Position numbers and translations under genes: made by a program. The notes beneath the pieces are model-generated. The model did not search any database. It saw only the letters and a program-made list of their open reading frames with translations, and had not been told where the DNA came from. Below are positions 27,442 through 36,358 of a stretch of DNA of 51,448 bases, piece by piece. Numbering within the stretch: the first letter of the stretch is position 1; the number at the start of each line of letters is the position of its first letter. Source of the stretch: Oscillospiraceae bacterium (GTDB lineage Bacteria; Bacillota; Clostridia; TANB77; CAG-508). The DNA lies in NCBI GenBank assembly GCA_009778695.1, contig WRFS01000013.1, positions 1 to 51,448 of the forward strand, read 5' to 3'.

Positions 27442-28518
27442 ATTCGAAAAAACAAAAACCTTCCTATATAGCATACTTTCTATCACGAGGCAGTTTTTTA
27501 GGCATGCGGGTTTTATGGAGTTTTTGAATTGGCGAAGAATAACAGTTATATAAGTGCTGGTTTAGGTATGTTATTAGGCGTTGTATTTTTACTTATAATT
27601 TTGAATATGATAAAAGATGATAAAAATATATTTGAAACGAATGTATATTATTTTAAGGCTTTTGGGCGTATTTTAAATTTTATACTAGCCATACTGGCAA
27701 TAGGGTTTGCAATAATAATTTTCTATAATTTAACTACTTTTTTAAACTTAACGTACTTATCTTCTAGCTCAAATATTTATATTGCTGCGATACTTGCTGT
27801 AATAGTGTATTATTGGCTATCTAAGGGCTTTAATAATATTTCAAATGCAGTTTCAATACTGTTTTATGTGAGTTTATTCTTTTTAGTATTTTCTTTATTT
27901 TCGTTTGTGAATAATTCTAAAACAGAGCACCTTTTCCCTGTGTTGGCAGAAGGGTTAAAATCTCCTGCTTTAGGAATGCTCTTATTTGCTGTTTTAAGTA
28001 GCGTTCCAGTATTTTTTCTTTTATGTGTGCCAAGAAGAGAAATACCAGAAGTTAAACTTAAAAGAAATATAATTATATCATATTTAATTGGTAGCGTAGG
28101 ATTGGTGTTGATTATACTAATAGCAATTTTAATTTTAGGATACCCTGTTATTTCAATTTTTAAATATCCTGAATACATGTTACTCAAAAAAATAAGCATC
28201 TTTTCTGTTATTGAAAGAGTAGAGAATATTGTTTCTTTTCAATACTTTTTAGATGGATTTGTACTAATCGTTATGTGTGTTTATTTTGCAGTTGCTAATT
28301 TTAAAGCAGTGTGCAAAAAAGAAACAACGAAAAAAATATTGCCAGCAATTATTGTTTTTATAGTGTTTGGGGTGTCTACATTTGGAATAACTAATGCGAA
28401 TTTTATTAATAGCTTTAGCTTGCATTATGTGCCGATTATTTTATTTGGAGTGATTTTTGCAAATGCAGTGCTGATATATGTTGCGAGGTTTTTTGAGAAA
28501 GTACTGAGTAAAAATTGA
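27435..28518 (+). CDS. gerAB: GerB-family spore germination permease, one CGG +1 site
   Basis: An amino-acid/polyamine transporter-like membrane protein of the germinant receptor. A reading from ATG 27435, which overlaps the gerAC stop, begins MVNSKKQKPSYIAYFLSRG and reaches CGG at 27507. Skipping the C leads on to GFYGVFELAKNN and ten membrane helices, 360 residues in all, the normal length. Without the skip the only start would be internal (27529), with no ribosome binding site and with the first helix lost. It completes a three-subunit receptor operon. Confidence 0.82.
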
Positions 28519-28565
28519 CTAATAAATTTTTATATGATAAAATGCATCAAAAAAGGGGGACCATT

Positions 28566-29825
28566 ATGGATAAGAAAGAAAAATTTTTGATTATTTTTAT
28601 CTTAGTATTAATAGTAATAGTTGGTGGCTTTTGGTATTTTAATAAAAAAGCAAATGAAGTTTCAATATTGCAAGACTTTAGCAAGTTTGCTACATATAGT
28701 GAAACTAAAACAATAAGCAAAGAAGAAGTCATAACTGCTGTCACAAATGCACTTAAGCTTATGGATAACAGCACATTTAATGCATCAAAGCATGAAAATG
28801 AACTAAACAATATAACAGATCCAACTAATTTTACAATAAAAGAAAGTAAAAAATATGAACTTACAATGAACTTAATAACTGGGGAAATTTTACATTATAG
28901 TAATGATTCAAGTCCAACATTTAAAACCACTAAAAAAACAGAGGTGCAAGTTATTAAAGTGGCAGATGAAATGGTTGCAAAACTTGAACTTCCAGCTACA
29001 TATGAGTGTACATATGCTTATCCGTTTGATGATGAATTGTGGGGAATGACATATGAAGCAAAGTATGGGGAATTGTACAATGTTGGACAAATGATAAAAT
29101 TTTATTTTTCACCGGAAGAAAAAAGAATGTACAATTTTAGTTCGATTGGAACAAAAACAATAGTGGCAAATACAGAATATAAGATCAGTAAAGAAGATGC
29201 AAGAAAGATAGCGGACAAACTAGCAAAGAAAAACAATCTCAGCATAAAAAGAGAGACTTCTAGTATTGTGACGGCTAATTATTTTTGGGTGGATTCTAAA
29301 AAGTCGGAAGATACCAATATTTATAGATTAGCATATGTCTTTACATGCAATGATGAATATTTCACGCAAATATATGTGGATGCAGAAACTGGAGATATAG
29401 TGGGTGGTAGCACTACGGAATATCCTAATAGTGGATATATGATTCCAGAACCGGATAAAATTATTTATTACAAGGACAATAAGGTGAAGGTTGAAATAGA
29501 CAAGAATTCAGCTTCATACGAAGAGATATATGATTTAGTAGTAGGTAGCGTTCCAGAAAGAGACTTTGGAGGACATGAGTTCTTGTTGGAATTTGATGAC
29601 AAAGAATTTAAAGACTTTATATCAAAATATAATTATATAACGTTTGAATATAATACAATTCAAGAGATTAATGAATATAAAAAATTTAATGAATTAGCGT
29701 TTCCAATATTAATTGGAACTAAAGAAGATAAGAGTTTTGTACTTTTGTTAAATGGGCAACCTCAAGGAGTATTTGGTGGTATTACATTAAAACAAGAGTT
29801 GGTAGATAAATTAGACGCAATGTGA
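28566..29825 (+). CDS. Membrane-anchored YcdB/PepSY-like protein
   Basis: This 419-residue protein has one N-terminal membrane segment (about residues 7-25) and a long extracytoplasmic part. Two similar halves contain PepSY/YcdB-like blocks: SKEEVITAVTNALKLM and SKEDARKIADKLAKK, each followed by strands (YRLAYVFTCNDEYFTQIYVDAETGDIVGG). PepSY domains often inhibit or chaperone proteases and occur in germination proteins such as YpeB. GGGGGG before ATG 28566 is stronger than any site for a TTG at 28515. Position after gerAB suggests a link to germination; the function is inferred from domain and context. Confidence 0.7.
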   Translation: MDKKEKFLIIFILVLIVIVGGFWYFNKKANEVSILQDFSKFATYSETKTISKEEVITAVTNALKLMDNSTFNASKHENELNNITDPTNFTIKESKKYELTMNLITGEILHYSNDSSPTFKTTKKTEVQVIKVADEMVAKLELPATYECTYAYPFDDELWGMTYEAKYGELYNVGQMIKFYFSPEEKRMYNFSSIGTKTIVANTEYKISKEDARKIADKLAKKNNLSIKRETSSIVTANYFWVDSKKSEDTNIYRLAYVFTCNDEYFTQIYVDAETGDIVGGSTTEYPNSGYMIPEPDKIIYYKDNKVKVEIDKNSASYEEIYDLVVGSVPERDFGGHEFLLEFDDKEFKDFISKYNYITFEYNTIQEINEYKKFNELAFPILIGTKEDKSFVLLLNGQPQGVFGGITLKQELVDKLDAM

Positions 29826-29982
29826 GAGAAAAATATAAAAAAATCATAAAAAATATATTTGACATTTTATAAAATTATTTTATAAAACTCTTGCAATAGG
29901 GAAATATAGTAGATGCTTCAACTCCATAGCATAACCCTCACATCTCACAAATATAATATAATAATAGTGTGGGGGTAGTAAC

Positions 29983-30219
29983 ATGGCAGAAAAAAGAGGG
30001 TTAGATTTTAAGCATAAAGAAGTAATTAGTATAAATGAAGGAAGGCGATTGGGTTATGTTCAAGATGTTAATGCAAACCTAGAAACAGGAACAATAACTT
30101 CGATTATTGTTCCTGGGAGTGCTAAAATTTTAAATATTTTTTCAGCTGGAAATGATATTATTATTCCATGGGAAAAAATCAAATGTATTGGTGATGATGT
30201 GATTTTAGTTGATGTTTGA
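29983..30219 (+). CDS. YlmC/YmxH family sporulation protein
   Basis: 78 residues forming one PRC-barrel: HKEVISINEGRRLGYVQDV, then SIIVPG and IPWEKIKCIGDDVILVDV. YlmC/YmxH proteins are spore-former genes often found beside sigG or sigE, as here. The biochemical role is unknown in the family. GGGGGTAG precedes the ATG. It is convergent with sigG. Confidence 0.88.
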   Translation: MAEKRGLDFKHKEVISINEGRRLGYVQDVNANLETGTITSIIVPGSAKILNIFSAGNDIIIPWEKIKCIGDDVILVDV

Positions 30220-30277
30220 TAGATTCTTCGTAAGATATTCTTTGAAGAAAAGCTCAGAATGACATTTACAGATGACT

Positions 30278-31051
30278 TTAGTCATATAATCTGCGAATAT
30301 GTTTTATTGCACTTTTTTCTAATCGTGAAACTTGTGCCTGAGATATTCCAAGCTCATCTGCAACTTCTATTTGAGTTCTTCCATTAAAAAATCTTTTTAT
30401 AACAATTCTTTTTTCTCTATCGTTTAACTTTTGCATTGCTTGAGAAATTGTTATATTGCTAGCCCAAAGTTCATCTGTGTTTTTTTTATCACTTACTTGA
30501 TCCATAACATATATACTGTCTGCACCGTCGTTATATATAGGTTCTTGCAATGAAATAGGATCTTGTATTGCATCTAAACTCATAACTATTTCTTCTCTTG
30601 TAACGCCTAATTCTTGGGCTAATTCATCAAGGGTTGGCTCTTTTGAAGTTTCTTTTATTTTTTGTTCTTTTAATTGTAAAGTTTTATATGCTAAGTCTCT
30701 TATAGAGCGACTAACTCGTATTGGATTATTATCTCGTAAGTATCTTCTTATTTCACCAATTATCATTGGAACGGCATACGTACTAAATTGCACGTTTAAG
30801 GTTAAATCAAAATTGTCGATTGCTTTAATTAATCCAATGCAACCTACTTGAAATAAATCGTCAACATTTTCGCCTCTTCCGTTGAAACGCTGTATAACAC
30901 TTAAAACAAGTCTTAAGTTTCCGTTAATAAATGTTTCTCTTGCTTCTATATCTCCATCTTTTATTTTAATAAAAAGTTCATTTTTTTCTTTATTTGTTAG
31001 CACAGGCAACTTTGCGGTGTTTACTCCGCAGATTTCCACCTTGTTAATCAA
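30278..31051 (-). CDS. sigG: RNA polymerase sporulation sigma factor SigG
   Basis: SigG directs late forespore gene expression. The 257-residue protein has the diagnostic N-terminus NKVEICGVNTAKLPVL. Regions 2 (DDLFQVGCIGLIKAIDNFD, then FSTYAVPMIIGEIRRYLRD), 3 and 4 (IEVADELGISQAQVSRLEK) follow. The start of the conserved N-terminus fixes the ATG at 31051, with GGAGGG upstream. It is likely read by SigF and by itself, but no confident promoter can be assigned. Its presence shows the organism is an endospore former. Confidence 0.97.
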   Translation of the reverse strand: MINKVEICGVNTAKLPVLTNKEKNELFIKIKDGDIEARETFINGNLRLVLSVIQRFNGRGENVDDLFQVGCIGLIKAIDNFDLTLNVQFSTYAVPMIIGEIRRYLRDNNPIRVSRSIRDLAYKTLQLKEQKIKETSKEPTLDELAQELGVTREEIVMSLDAIQDPISLQEPIYNDGADSIYVMDQVSDKKNTDELWASNITISQAMQKLNDREKRIVIKRFFNGRTQIEVADELGISQAQVSRLEKSAIKHIRRLYD

Positions 31052-31116
31052 ATAAAAACCCTCCTTCAGAAATACTTTTGATTTATTTAAAGTATTTCCA
31101 AAAGAGAATAAAGTTA

Positions 31117-31181
31117 TTCTATTTTAAGAACAATAAAAGAACATTCTACATATGTAAAATGTTCTTTTTGTCGCAAGTTTG
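31117..31181. repeat. 65-bp terminator-like repeat, left copy
   Basis: Contains the hairpin AGAACATT (31138-31145) with AATGTTCT (31158-31165). The same sequence with a few paired changes recurs at 31913-31977 in the same orientation. The two copies bracket the PIN/antitoxin module. On the minus strand the hairpin is followed by TTTTATT, so it can terminate that module before sigG. Confidence 0.7.
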
Positions 31182-31225
31182 ACAAGAGTTTGACGCAAGT
31201 TGTCGGGAATGTGTCGAAAGTTATT

Positions 31226-31435
31226 TTATAATTCTCCTTTTTGTTTTGCATATGCTAAAAACTCTTCTCTAGTAATATCCATATTTTGTCTTTCTTTGGT
31301 AAAGTCTCCTTCGCCATTGCTAAATAAACGAATAAAATTTATTAACTCCACAGGTGTTAAATTTTCCGCTAAAATCTTTAGACCTTTTTCTTTTAAAATA
31401 CTTAAGTCTTTTAATGTTGTTGCACTTGTAATCAT
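31226..31435 (-). CDS. Small antitoxin-like protein of a decayed PIN module
   Basis: 69 residues: MITSATTLKDLSILKEKGLKI, then TPVELINFIRLFSNGEGDFTKERQN. It resembles small helical proteins encoded with PIN-domain RNases in clostridia. It starts within a few bases of the PIN-domain stop, with GAGGTG upstream. Since the toxin is broken, the gene may be a leftover; if still made, its role is unclear. Confidence 0.5.
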   Translation of the reverse strand: MITSATTLKDLSILKEKGLKILAENLTPVELINFIRLFSNGEGDFTKERQNMDITREEFLAYAKQKGEL

Positions 31436-31439
31436 ATTA

Positions 31440-31746
31440 AGACACCTCCTCTATAAAATCTTTTGGATTCATTACTTTTAAATTTAAATTTGCTCTACTC
31501 GAGGCATTTATAAAAAGTTTATCTGTAGATAATAAATAATCTATTTTTTCTGCCTCACAATATGCTATGTGTAATCCATCTTTATATTTCCATTTCAACG
31601 GCTAAACTACCATATATTACAAACCTATTTGTTTTAACAGAATTTATTATATCTATGATAGCATTAGTTTCATTTTGAATTATAGCTTGCGTTTGGTCAT
31701 CATATGGTCTGTTATAAATACATGAATCAAAATAAATCTTCAATAT
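31440..31746 (-). pseudogene. PIN-domain toxin remnant with internal deletion
   Basis: The minus strand reads KIYFDSCIYNRPYDDQTQ and further helix residues, then GSLAV. It changes frame and continues KYKDGLHIAYCEAEKIDYLLSTDKLF, a typical PIN C-terminus with its late acidic residue. About 30-40 codons that PIN domains have between these parts are missing. No ATG stands at the usual start. There is no CGG at the frame change, so this is ordinary decay. Confidence 0.65.
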
Positions 31747-31912
31747 TTTTTTACCTCTTTTATTATTATATCATATTTTTTTCAATTTGTATCTATTTTT
31801 AACAATCATTCTCATATTGGAAATGTTAAATTTATATAAGTATTTTCAAAAGAAGGTAATATTATTCTATGTTTAATAGTTTTGTCGAGCAAAACCTTGA
31901 GATAACTGTTAA

Positions 31913-31977
31913 TTCTATTTCAAGAATAATAAAAGAACACTCTACATATGTAGAATGCTCATTTTGTCGTAAGTTTG
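31913..31977. repeat. 65-bp terminator-like repeat, right copy
   Basis: Same unit as 31117-31181. The hairpin arms change together (AGAACACTCTACA / TGTAGAATGCTC). It lies just after the stop of the AlbA-type gene, for which it may serve as terminator. Confidence 0.65.
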
Positions 31978-31979
31978 TT

Positions 31980-33437
31980 TTACTTAACGGTTACATATTT
32001 TTGATTCTTACTTTTAGGTTTGTCTGGTAATGTCATTTCTAACTTTTTTTGTTTTAATAATGGATTTAAGTAATTTTCCCTAAAAGTAGGTTTATGTTTT
32101 AAATTCATAAACTCCATTATTTCATTGATATTTCTAGGAGTTTTACAAAAATTTAATATTTTATCATAGTCGGTTATCATGGTCGAATCATAGTCGGTTA
32201 TCATGGTCGAATCATAGTCACTTATCTTAGTCATTTTTGCCTTAACTTGTGCCATTTTATCTAAGTCGAGCAACGGTATTGTAACGCTAAACATTTCATC
32301 TTCTTTTATTATTGGCTCACTTTTTGAATATATTTTAGTATATTTTGTTAAGTTCCTTACACCTGAGCCTAAATCATCGGCAAAGCTAATGTCTTTAAAT
32401 ACTGCTGCTATATGTGGATTTTTTGCATATGGAAAATAATTACTTATATTAATATTTCCGTATTTCTTAGGTCTATTTGCATTTTCAGTATACAAACTGT
32501 CTTTTGTGATTATTATTCTCGCAGGTCTTCCATTACCAAAATCTCTATGTTTTAACATATTAGAAACTAATTCACGAGCTATTATATCTCTTACACTAAC
32601 TCTTTCCATTCCTTCTAAGTAAAATGGATCGTTTGTATGCTTTCCTATAAAATCTGTTAATCTAGTATAGCTTTCTATTAAGTTTGTTCTAACATCGTCT
32701 CTATCATCATATCTATCCACATCTACTTTTCGGACTATTGCATCTGTTTTATAATTTGGTGCTGCTGCACTTATTATTTCATCTGTGCCAAACAACAGTA
32801 TTGCACCTAGCGTAAAACCTTCTATTCCTTGAATAGGGTCTTTTAAATATAGCCTTGCACTTTTTAATAATTCAAAATTATCCATGTTTCCCCATGGATG
32901 CTCTTTATATTTTATAACTGCACGTTTTCTGGCAATTTCTATTAAATCTGTTCTTAAATCTTCTTCTAATGTAACATATGGAAATATTTTATCTTCAGTA
33001 TGTATATCTCTTTTCCTGTTGTACATATTGGTAACTAAATAACTATTATTTGTAATGTCATAATCTCCATCTTGATTTCTATCAAATATTTTTCCCGCAG
33101 TTCTATACACTTCCACTGAGTCGGGAACATTTATATATAAAACTGTTTTTTTATTTATTTTACATTCTTCTATCGGCAAATATATTGTTGGGTTTATTTT
33201 TTCTGGGTTATTACAAAGGTTTGCAAAGTTTCTTTTCATACCTTCAATAGAATTCTCATTTACACCAACAACGTCTCTTGTTTTGTCATCTACACCAAAA
33301 ATGATTATTCCACCAAAACGATTTGAAAAAGAACATACTGTATCAAACAAATCGCTTGGTAATTCATGTTTTGCAAGTTTAAATTCAGTATCTATTTTTT
33401 CGCCTTTTTTAATTATTTCTTTCAATGTTTCTTCCAT
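31980..33437 (-). CDS. AlbA_2-domain (Schlafen-like) ATP-binding transcriptional regulator
   Basis: A 485-residue protein. Its N-terminal AlbA_2 domain shows EFKLAKHELPSDLFDTVCSFSNRFGG and IIIFGVDD. A central region includes RELVSNMLKHRDFGNG, a GHKL-like ATP-binding segment as in RecG-like regulators. A winged-helix C-terminus follows. Close to the end an 8-residue block DYDSTMIT is repeated, from a 24-bp tandem DNA repeat at about 32164-32220. The ATG at 33437, preceded by GAGG, is preferred to 33449. A small gene precedes it. Proteins of this type sense or defend against foreign DNA in some bacteria; the role here is unknown. Confidence 0.75.
   Translation of the reverse strand: MEETLKEIIKKGEKIDTEFKLAKHELPSDLFDTVCSFSNRFGGIIIFGVDDKTRDVVGVNENSIEGMKRNFANLCNNPEKINPTIYLPIEECKINKKTVLYINVPDSVEVYRTAGKIFDRNQDGDYDITNNSYLVTNMYNRKRDIHTEDKIFPYVTLEEDLRTDLIEIARKRAVIKYKEHPWGNMDNFELLKSARLYLKDPIQGIEGFTLGAILLFGTDEIISAAAPNYKTDAIVRKVDVDRYDDRDDVRTNLIESYTRLTDFIGKHTNDPFYLEGMERVSVRDIIARELVSNMLKHRDFGNGRPARIIITKDSLYTENANRPKKYGNINISNYFPYAKNPHIAAVFKDISFADDLGSGVRNLTKYTKIYSKSEPIIKEDEMFSVTIPLLDLDKMAQVKAKMTKISDYDSTMITDYDSTMITDYDKILNFCKTPRNINEIMEFMNLKHKPTFRENYLNPLLKQKKLEMTLPDKPKSKNQKYVTVK
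32164..32220. repeat. 24-bp tandem repeat inside the AlbA-type gene
   Basis: The unit ATCATAGTCGGTTATCATGG plus TCGA is present a little over twice. It encodes DYDSTMIT in frame, so copy-number change would not break the protein. Confidence 0.8.
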
Positions 33438-33467
33438 TTGAAACCTCATTTCTTGTTTAATATATTA

Positions 33468-33632
33468 TCATAAATTATTACTATTAACAATATTATTTAT
33501 GTCATTATGTGAATTTTCTTTTTTGTTTTTTAAATATTTATTTGATATCTCATATACTACTTTTTGACCTATTACTATTTTCTCACTATTTACTTGCTTT
33601 TCTCCAATGTAGGTATTTACATTATAAGTCAT
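33468..33632 (-). CDS. 54-residue small protein upstream of the AlbA-type gene
   Basis: Starts MTYNVNTYIGEKQVNSEKIV with GGAGAG correctly spaced upstream, and ends in an Asn-rich tail. It is 30 bases from the next gene on the same strand and probably shares its transcript. No family is recognised. Confidence 0.5.
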   Translation of the reverse strand: MTYNVNTYIGEKQVNSEKIVIGQKVVYEISNKYLKNKKENSHNDINNIVNSNNL

Positions 33633-33953
33633 ACGAACCACTCTCCTGTAATAAAATTATTAACAATCATTCTCATATTTATACAGATTTTAAACTTTTT
33701 CTAAAAATAATGTGCTGGTTTATACTTTTGTATAGGCAGTTTACGATTCATGCTAAAAGACTTTGGCGATATTAGTAGTCTTTTCATGTTTAATATAAAA
33801 CATTTCTATTATTTCATCTGCTTTATTTATAACAATCTCCTACATTCTGGTAAAATTTGTGTCATCAACTGATACATAATGATATTACTGGATATAAGTT
33901 GTAGACTATTAATAATTTTTATGTTATACTAATGACTAAAGGAGGACGAAGAC
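33633..33953. other. Intergenic region with a coding remnant
   Basis: On the minus strand near 33750-33835 the frame NKADEIIEMFYIKHEKTTNIAKVF resembles the first helices of small clostridial HTH proteins (consensus like DEIIEMFYIQKLKTxxIAK). The rest is missing. A promoter for the kinase gene probably lies near 33905-33935 (TTATACT at 33922-33928). Confidence 0.4.
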
Positions 33954-34877
33954 ATGAAATATGATATTTGTGTATTTGGTGGTTGTTGCATAGATCAGAC
34001 TTTTTTTCAAAATGATGATGGGAATTATCCAGACATTCCTCAAATACGAGTTCCAGGAGGCAAAGGTTCGAATCAAGCAGTAGCGGCAGCAAGAGCCGGA
34101 GCAAAAGTAACTATAATAACAAGACTTGGAAACGATAAAGAAGGATATGATATAAAGAAAAACTTAGAAGTTAATGGAGTTGATACTTCAAATGTTGAAC
34201 TAGTAGATGGCTTGCAAAATGATACAGGTGAAATTTATATAGATAAAAACGCTAATAATGATATTAAAAGAAAAAATGGTGCTATTGATAGCTTTACTCC
34301 TGAGATGGTGGAAAAATATGCAGAGGTGTTGCTTAATTCGAAGATTATAGTGGCACAATTTAAAATGCCAAAGGAAGTAAGTCGAGAATTAATTAATTTT
34401 TGTGCTGCTAATAATATAATGTTAATTATAACTCCTTCAACCCCTTCACGTCTGAGAGTTAGTGAACCAGGGAATTTAGAATTAATTAATAAAATTTCAA
34501 TAATAACAGCAAACGAAGATGAATGTAAAACTATTTTTGAAACAGATGATATTGAAGGGTGTGTACGAAAATACCCAAACAAACTTATAGCAACATTGGG
34601 GAAAAATGGGCTAATGTATAGTAATGGTAGTGAAATCATAAAACTTCCTGCAATTAGGGTAGATAAAGTAGTAGATAGCACTGGAGCTGGTGATACATTT
34701 AATGGAAATTTAGCTGCCTTTTTATCAGAGGGTGATAGTTTAGATTCTTCAATAGATAAAGCTCGTTATGCATCTGCGTTAAAAATTCAACAAGAAACTG
34801 CTCAAAAAGGAATGCCATATAGAGAAGATTTAGAAGCATTTATCAGGAGGGTAGAACATGAACCAATGGAAATATGA
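33954..34877 (+). CDS. PfkB-family carbohydrate kinase
   Basis: Ribokinase-like enzyme of 307 residues that phosphorylates a sugar or related alcohol with ATP. Visible motifs are the N-terminal PGGKGSNQAVAAARAGA substrate block, ITANEDEC, and the catalytic DSTGAGDTFNG (about residues 240-250, Asp as base). The N-terminus YDICVFGGCCIDQTFF fits the family. It overlaps the inositol-phosphatase-like gene by 20 bases, so a two-enzyme unit working on one sugar phosphate is likely. The substrate is not evident. Confidence 0.88.
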   Translation: MKYDICVFGGCCIDQTFFQNDDGNYPDIPQIRVPGGKGSNQAVAAARAGAKVTIITRLGNDKEGYDIKKNLEVNGVDTSNVELVDGLQNDTGEIYIDKNANNDIKRKNGAIDSFTPEMVEKYAEVLLNSKIIVAQFKMPKEVSRELINFCAANNIMLIITPSTPSRLRVSEPGNLELINKISIITANEDECKTIFETDDIEGCVRKYPNKLIATLGKNGLMYSNGSEIIKLPAIRVDKVVDSTGAGDTFNGNLAAFLSEGDSLDSSIDKARYASALKIQQETAQKGMPYREDLEAFIRRVEHEPMEI

Positions 34878-35616
34878 AGAGGAATTCAATATAGCATTGA
34901 ATGCAGTTGAGAAAGTTTATGAACAAATTATTTCAAATACATCATTGAGTATAAATTTAAAGAGTGATAATACATTGGTAACTAATATTGATGTAGCTAC
35001 AGATGAATATTTAATGTCACATATAAAAGGATATTTTCAACATGATAACTTTCTGACTGAAGAAAAGGATTCTGAAAATGCTATTCATGATAGAACATGG
35101 ATTATTGACCCAATAGATGGAACAGAACATTTTATTAAGGATTCAATATTTTGGGGAATTCAATTGGCTTTTTCTGTGGATAATGAAATTCAATTTTCAA
35201 TAATTTATTTACCTAAAATAAATGAATTGTATTATGCCAAAAAAGGATTTGGCGTTTATTTAAATGAGAAGAAAATAACTCGAAATCAGAATATAACATT
35301 GGAACAATCGTTAATTGAGTTTGGAGGCTCATTAAACAAATATTGGAATGAAAAAAAAGTATATCTTGATAAACTAATAAGAACAACACAAGGAACATCA
35401 AAAATTTTACATATAAATTGTTCTTGCTTTTCATTTGCAAATTTGATTTCTGGTAGAACTGATGTACTTATAGAATCGACAAGGAAAATTTGGGACATAG
35501 CCCCTGGTCAATTTATGTGTGAAGAGCTTGAAATTCCAAATTATCAATTAAATGATGGTATGCTTAATGTTTTTTCTTTAAGCAAAGATGTTGATAACAT
35601 TTTATTAAATATGTGA
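34858..35616 (+). CDS. Inositol monophosphatase family protein
   Basis: Mg-dependent phosphatase of 252 residues. The family motifs are present: TEEKDSE (metal ligand Glu), WIIDPIDGTEHF (about residues 80-91) and a C-terminal WDIAPGQFM (usually WDxAAG). Homologues dephosphorylate inositol phosphates, sugar bisphosphates or PAP. ATG 34858 lies inside the kinase gene with GGAGGG upstream. A strong terminator follows, closing the pair. Confidence 0.88.
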   Translation: MNQWKYEEEFNIALNAVEKVYEQIISNTSLSINLKSDNTLVTNIDVATDEYLMSHIKGYFQHDNFLTEEKDSENAIHDRTWIIDPIDGTEHFIKDSIFWGIQLAFSVDNEIQFSIIYLPKINELYYAKKGFGVYLNEKKITRNQNITLEQSLIEFGGSLNKYWNEKKVYLDKLIRTTQGTSKILHINCSCFSFANLISGRTDVLIESTRKIWDIAPGQFMCEELEIPNYQLNDGMLNVFSLSKDVDNILLNM

Positions 35617-35642
35617 AAAGCTTTTTGGATTATAATTATTAA

Positions 35643-35676
35643 CCCCGCTATGTTCGACATAGCAGGGCTTTTTTAA
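35643..35676 (+). terminator. Terminator after the kinase-phosphatase pair
   Basis: CCCCGCTATGT (35643-35653) pairs with ACATAGCAGGG after a TCG loop, then TTTTTT. Confidence 0.85.
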
Positions 35677-35701
35677 AATAATACTTAAGAGTATATGTTG
35701 T

Positions 35702-35875
35702 TATCTTTCCATATCCCATTCGTGTTCTCTATCAAGTCTTGCAATTTGGTTTTCTACATTCGACGAAGTATATGTGTCGTCCTCGAACTCGACTTTTAAA
35801 TATTCTTTATCTTTAACATTAAATTCATCTGCTATCCATGAAAAAACTTTTTCAATTGTATGTTGTAAAGTGTGC
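35702..35875 (-). pseudogene. Unidentified gene remnant
   Basis: An open minus-strand frame without a start codon ends at 35702. It reads HTLQHTIEKVFSWIADEFN, continues acidic (VEFEDDTYTSSNVENQ) and ends REHEWDMER. A stop stands directly before it. It looks like the C-terminal end of a lost gene. The family is not recognised. Confidence 0.35.
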
Positions 35876-35954
35876 TATAAATTATAGTAAGAATGCTTTT
35901 TTCAAACCACCCGAACAGTTAATGTTTTGGGAAAAAATTTAGGAGGAATACAAC

Positions 35955-36272
35955 ATGACAAAGGGCAGAATTATTTTTAAGACTATCACGATGATGGTAG
36001 TCGCAGGGCTGATAGTATTTATAGTAAATCTTGTCTCCGAATTAAACAGTAAGACCCAGTACTATAACGAAATACGGAACAATTTCATTACTGAAGTAAC
36101 GCAAGTTAGCAAACTGTCGCAGATTTTCCGGTTAGAGAAAATCAGTTCTCTTGAATACGGCGAGAACATCTTAACCGTTACACTTTCGGACACTTACAAA
36201 GAAACTGGTGTGGGAGCAAAAGTTTCTGCGAAGTACGAGATAAACGGCGAAAATGTCAAATTCTTGTTATAA
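35955..36272 (+). CDS. Small membrane protein of foreign composition, CGG read as Arg
   Basis: 105 residues with an N-terminal membrane helix (about 8-28) and a short extracytoplasmic domain. Codon use differs sharply from the neighbours: GTC, CTG, GCG, CGG and TCC appear, and the gene is visibly richer in G+C. Two in-frame CGG codons (about residues 41 and 59) are read through as Arg; skipping a base there would stop translation at once. This suggests recent arrival from an organism with ordinary decoding. AGGAGG precedes the ATG. No family is recognised. Confidence 0.6.
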   Translation: MTKGRIIFKTITMMVVAGLIVFIVNLVSELNSKTQYYNEIRNNFITEVTQVSKLSQIFRLEKISSLEYGENILTVTLSDTYKETGVGAKVSAKYEINGENVKFLL

Positions 36273-36358
36273 AATTAAAATACAGCTAGAAGCGGATTAG
36301 AATTCTCCGCCTTAAAATTGCTAGTAATTGGGCTTCTTCATTTTCTTTAAATATTATT

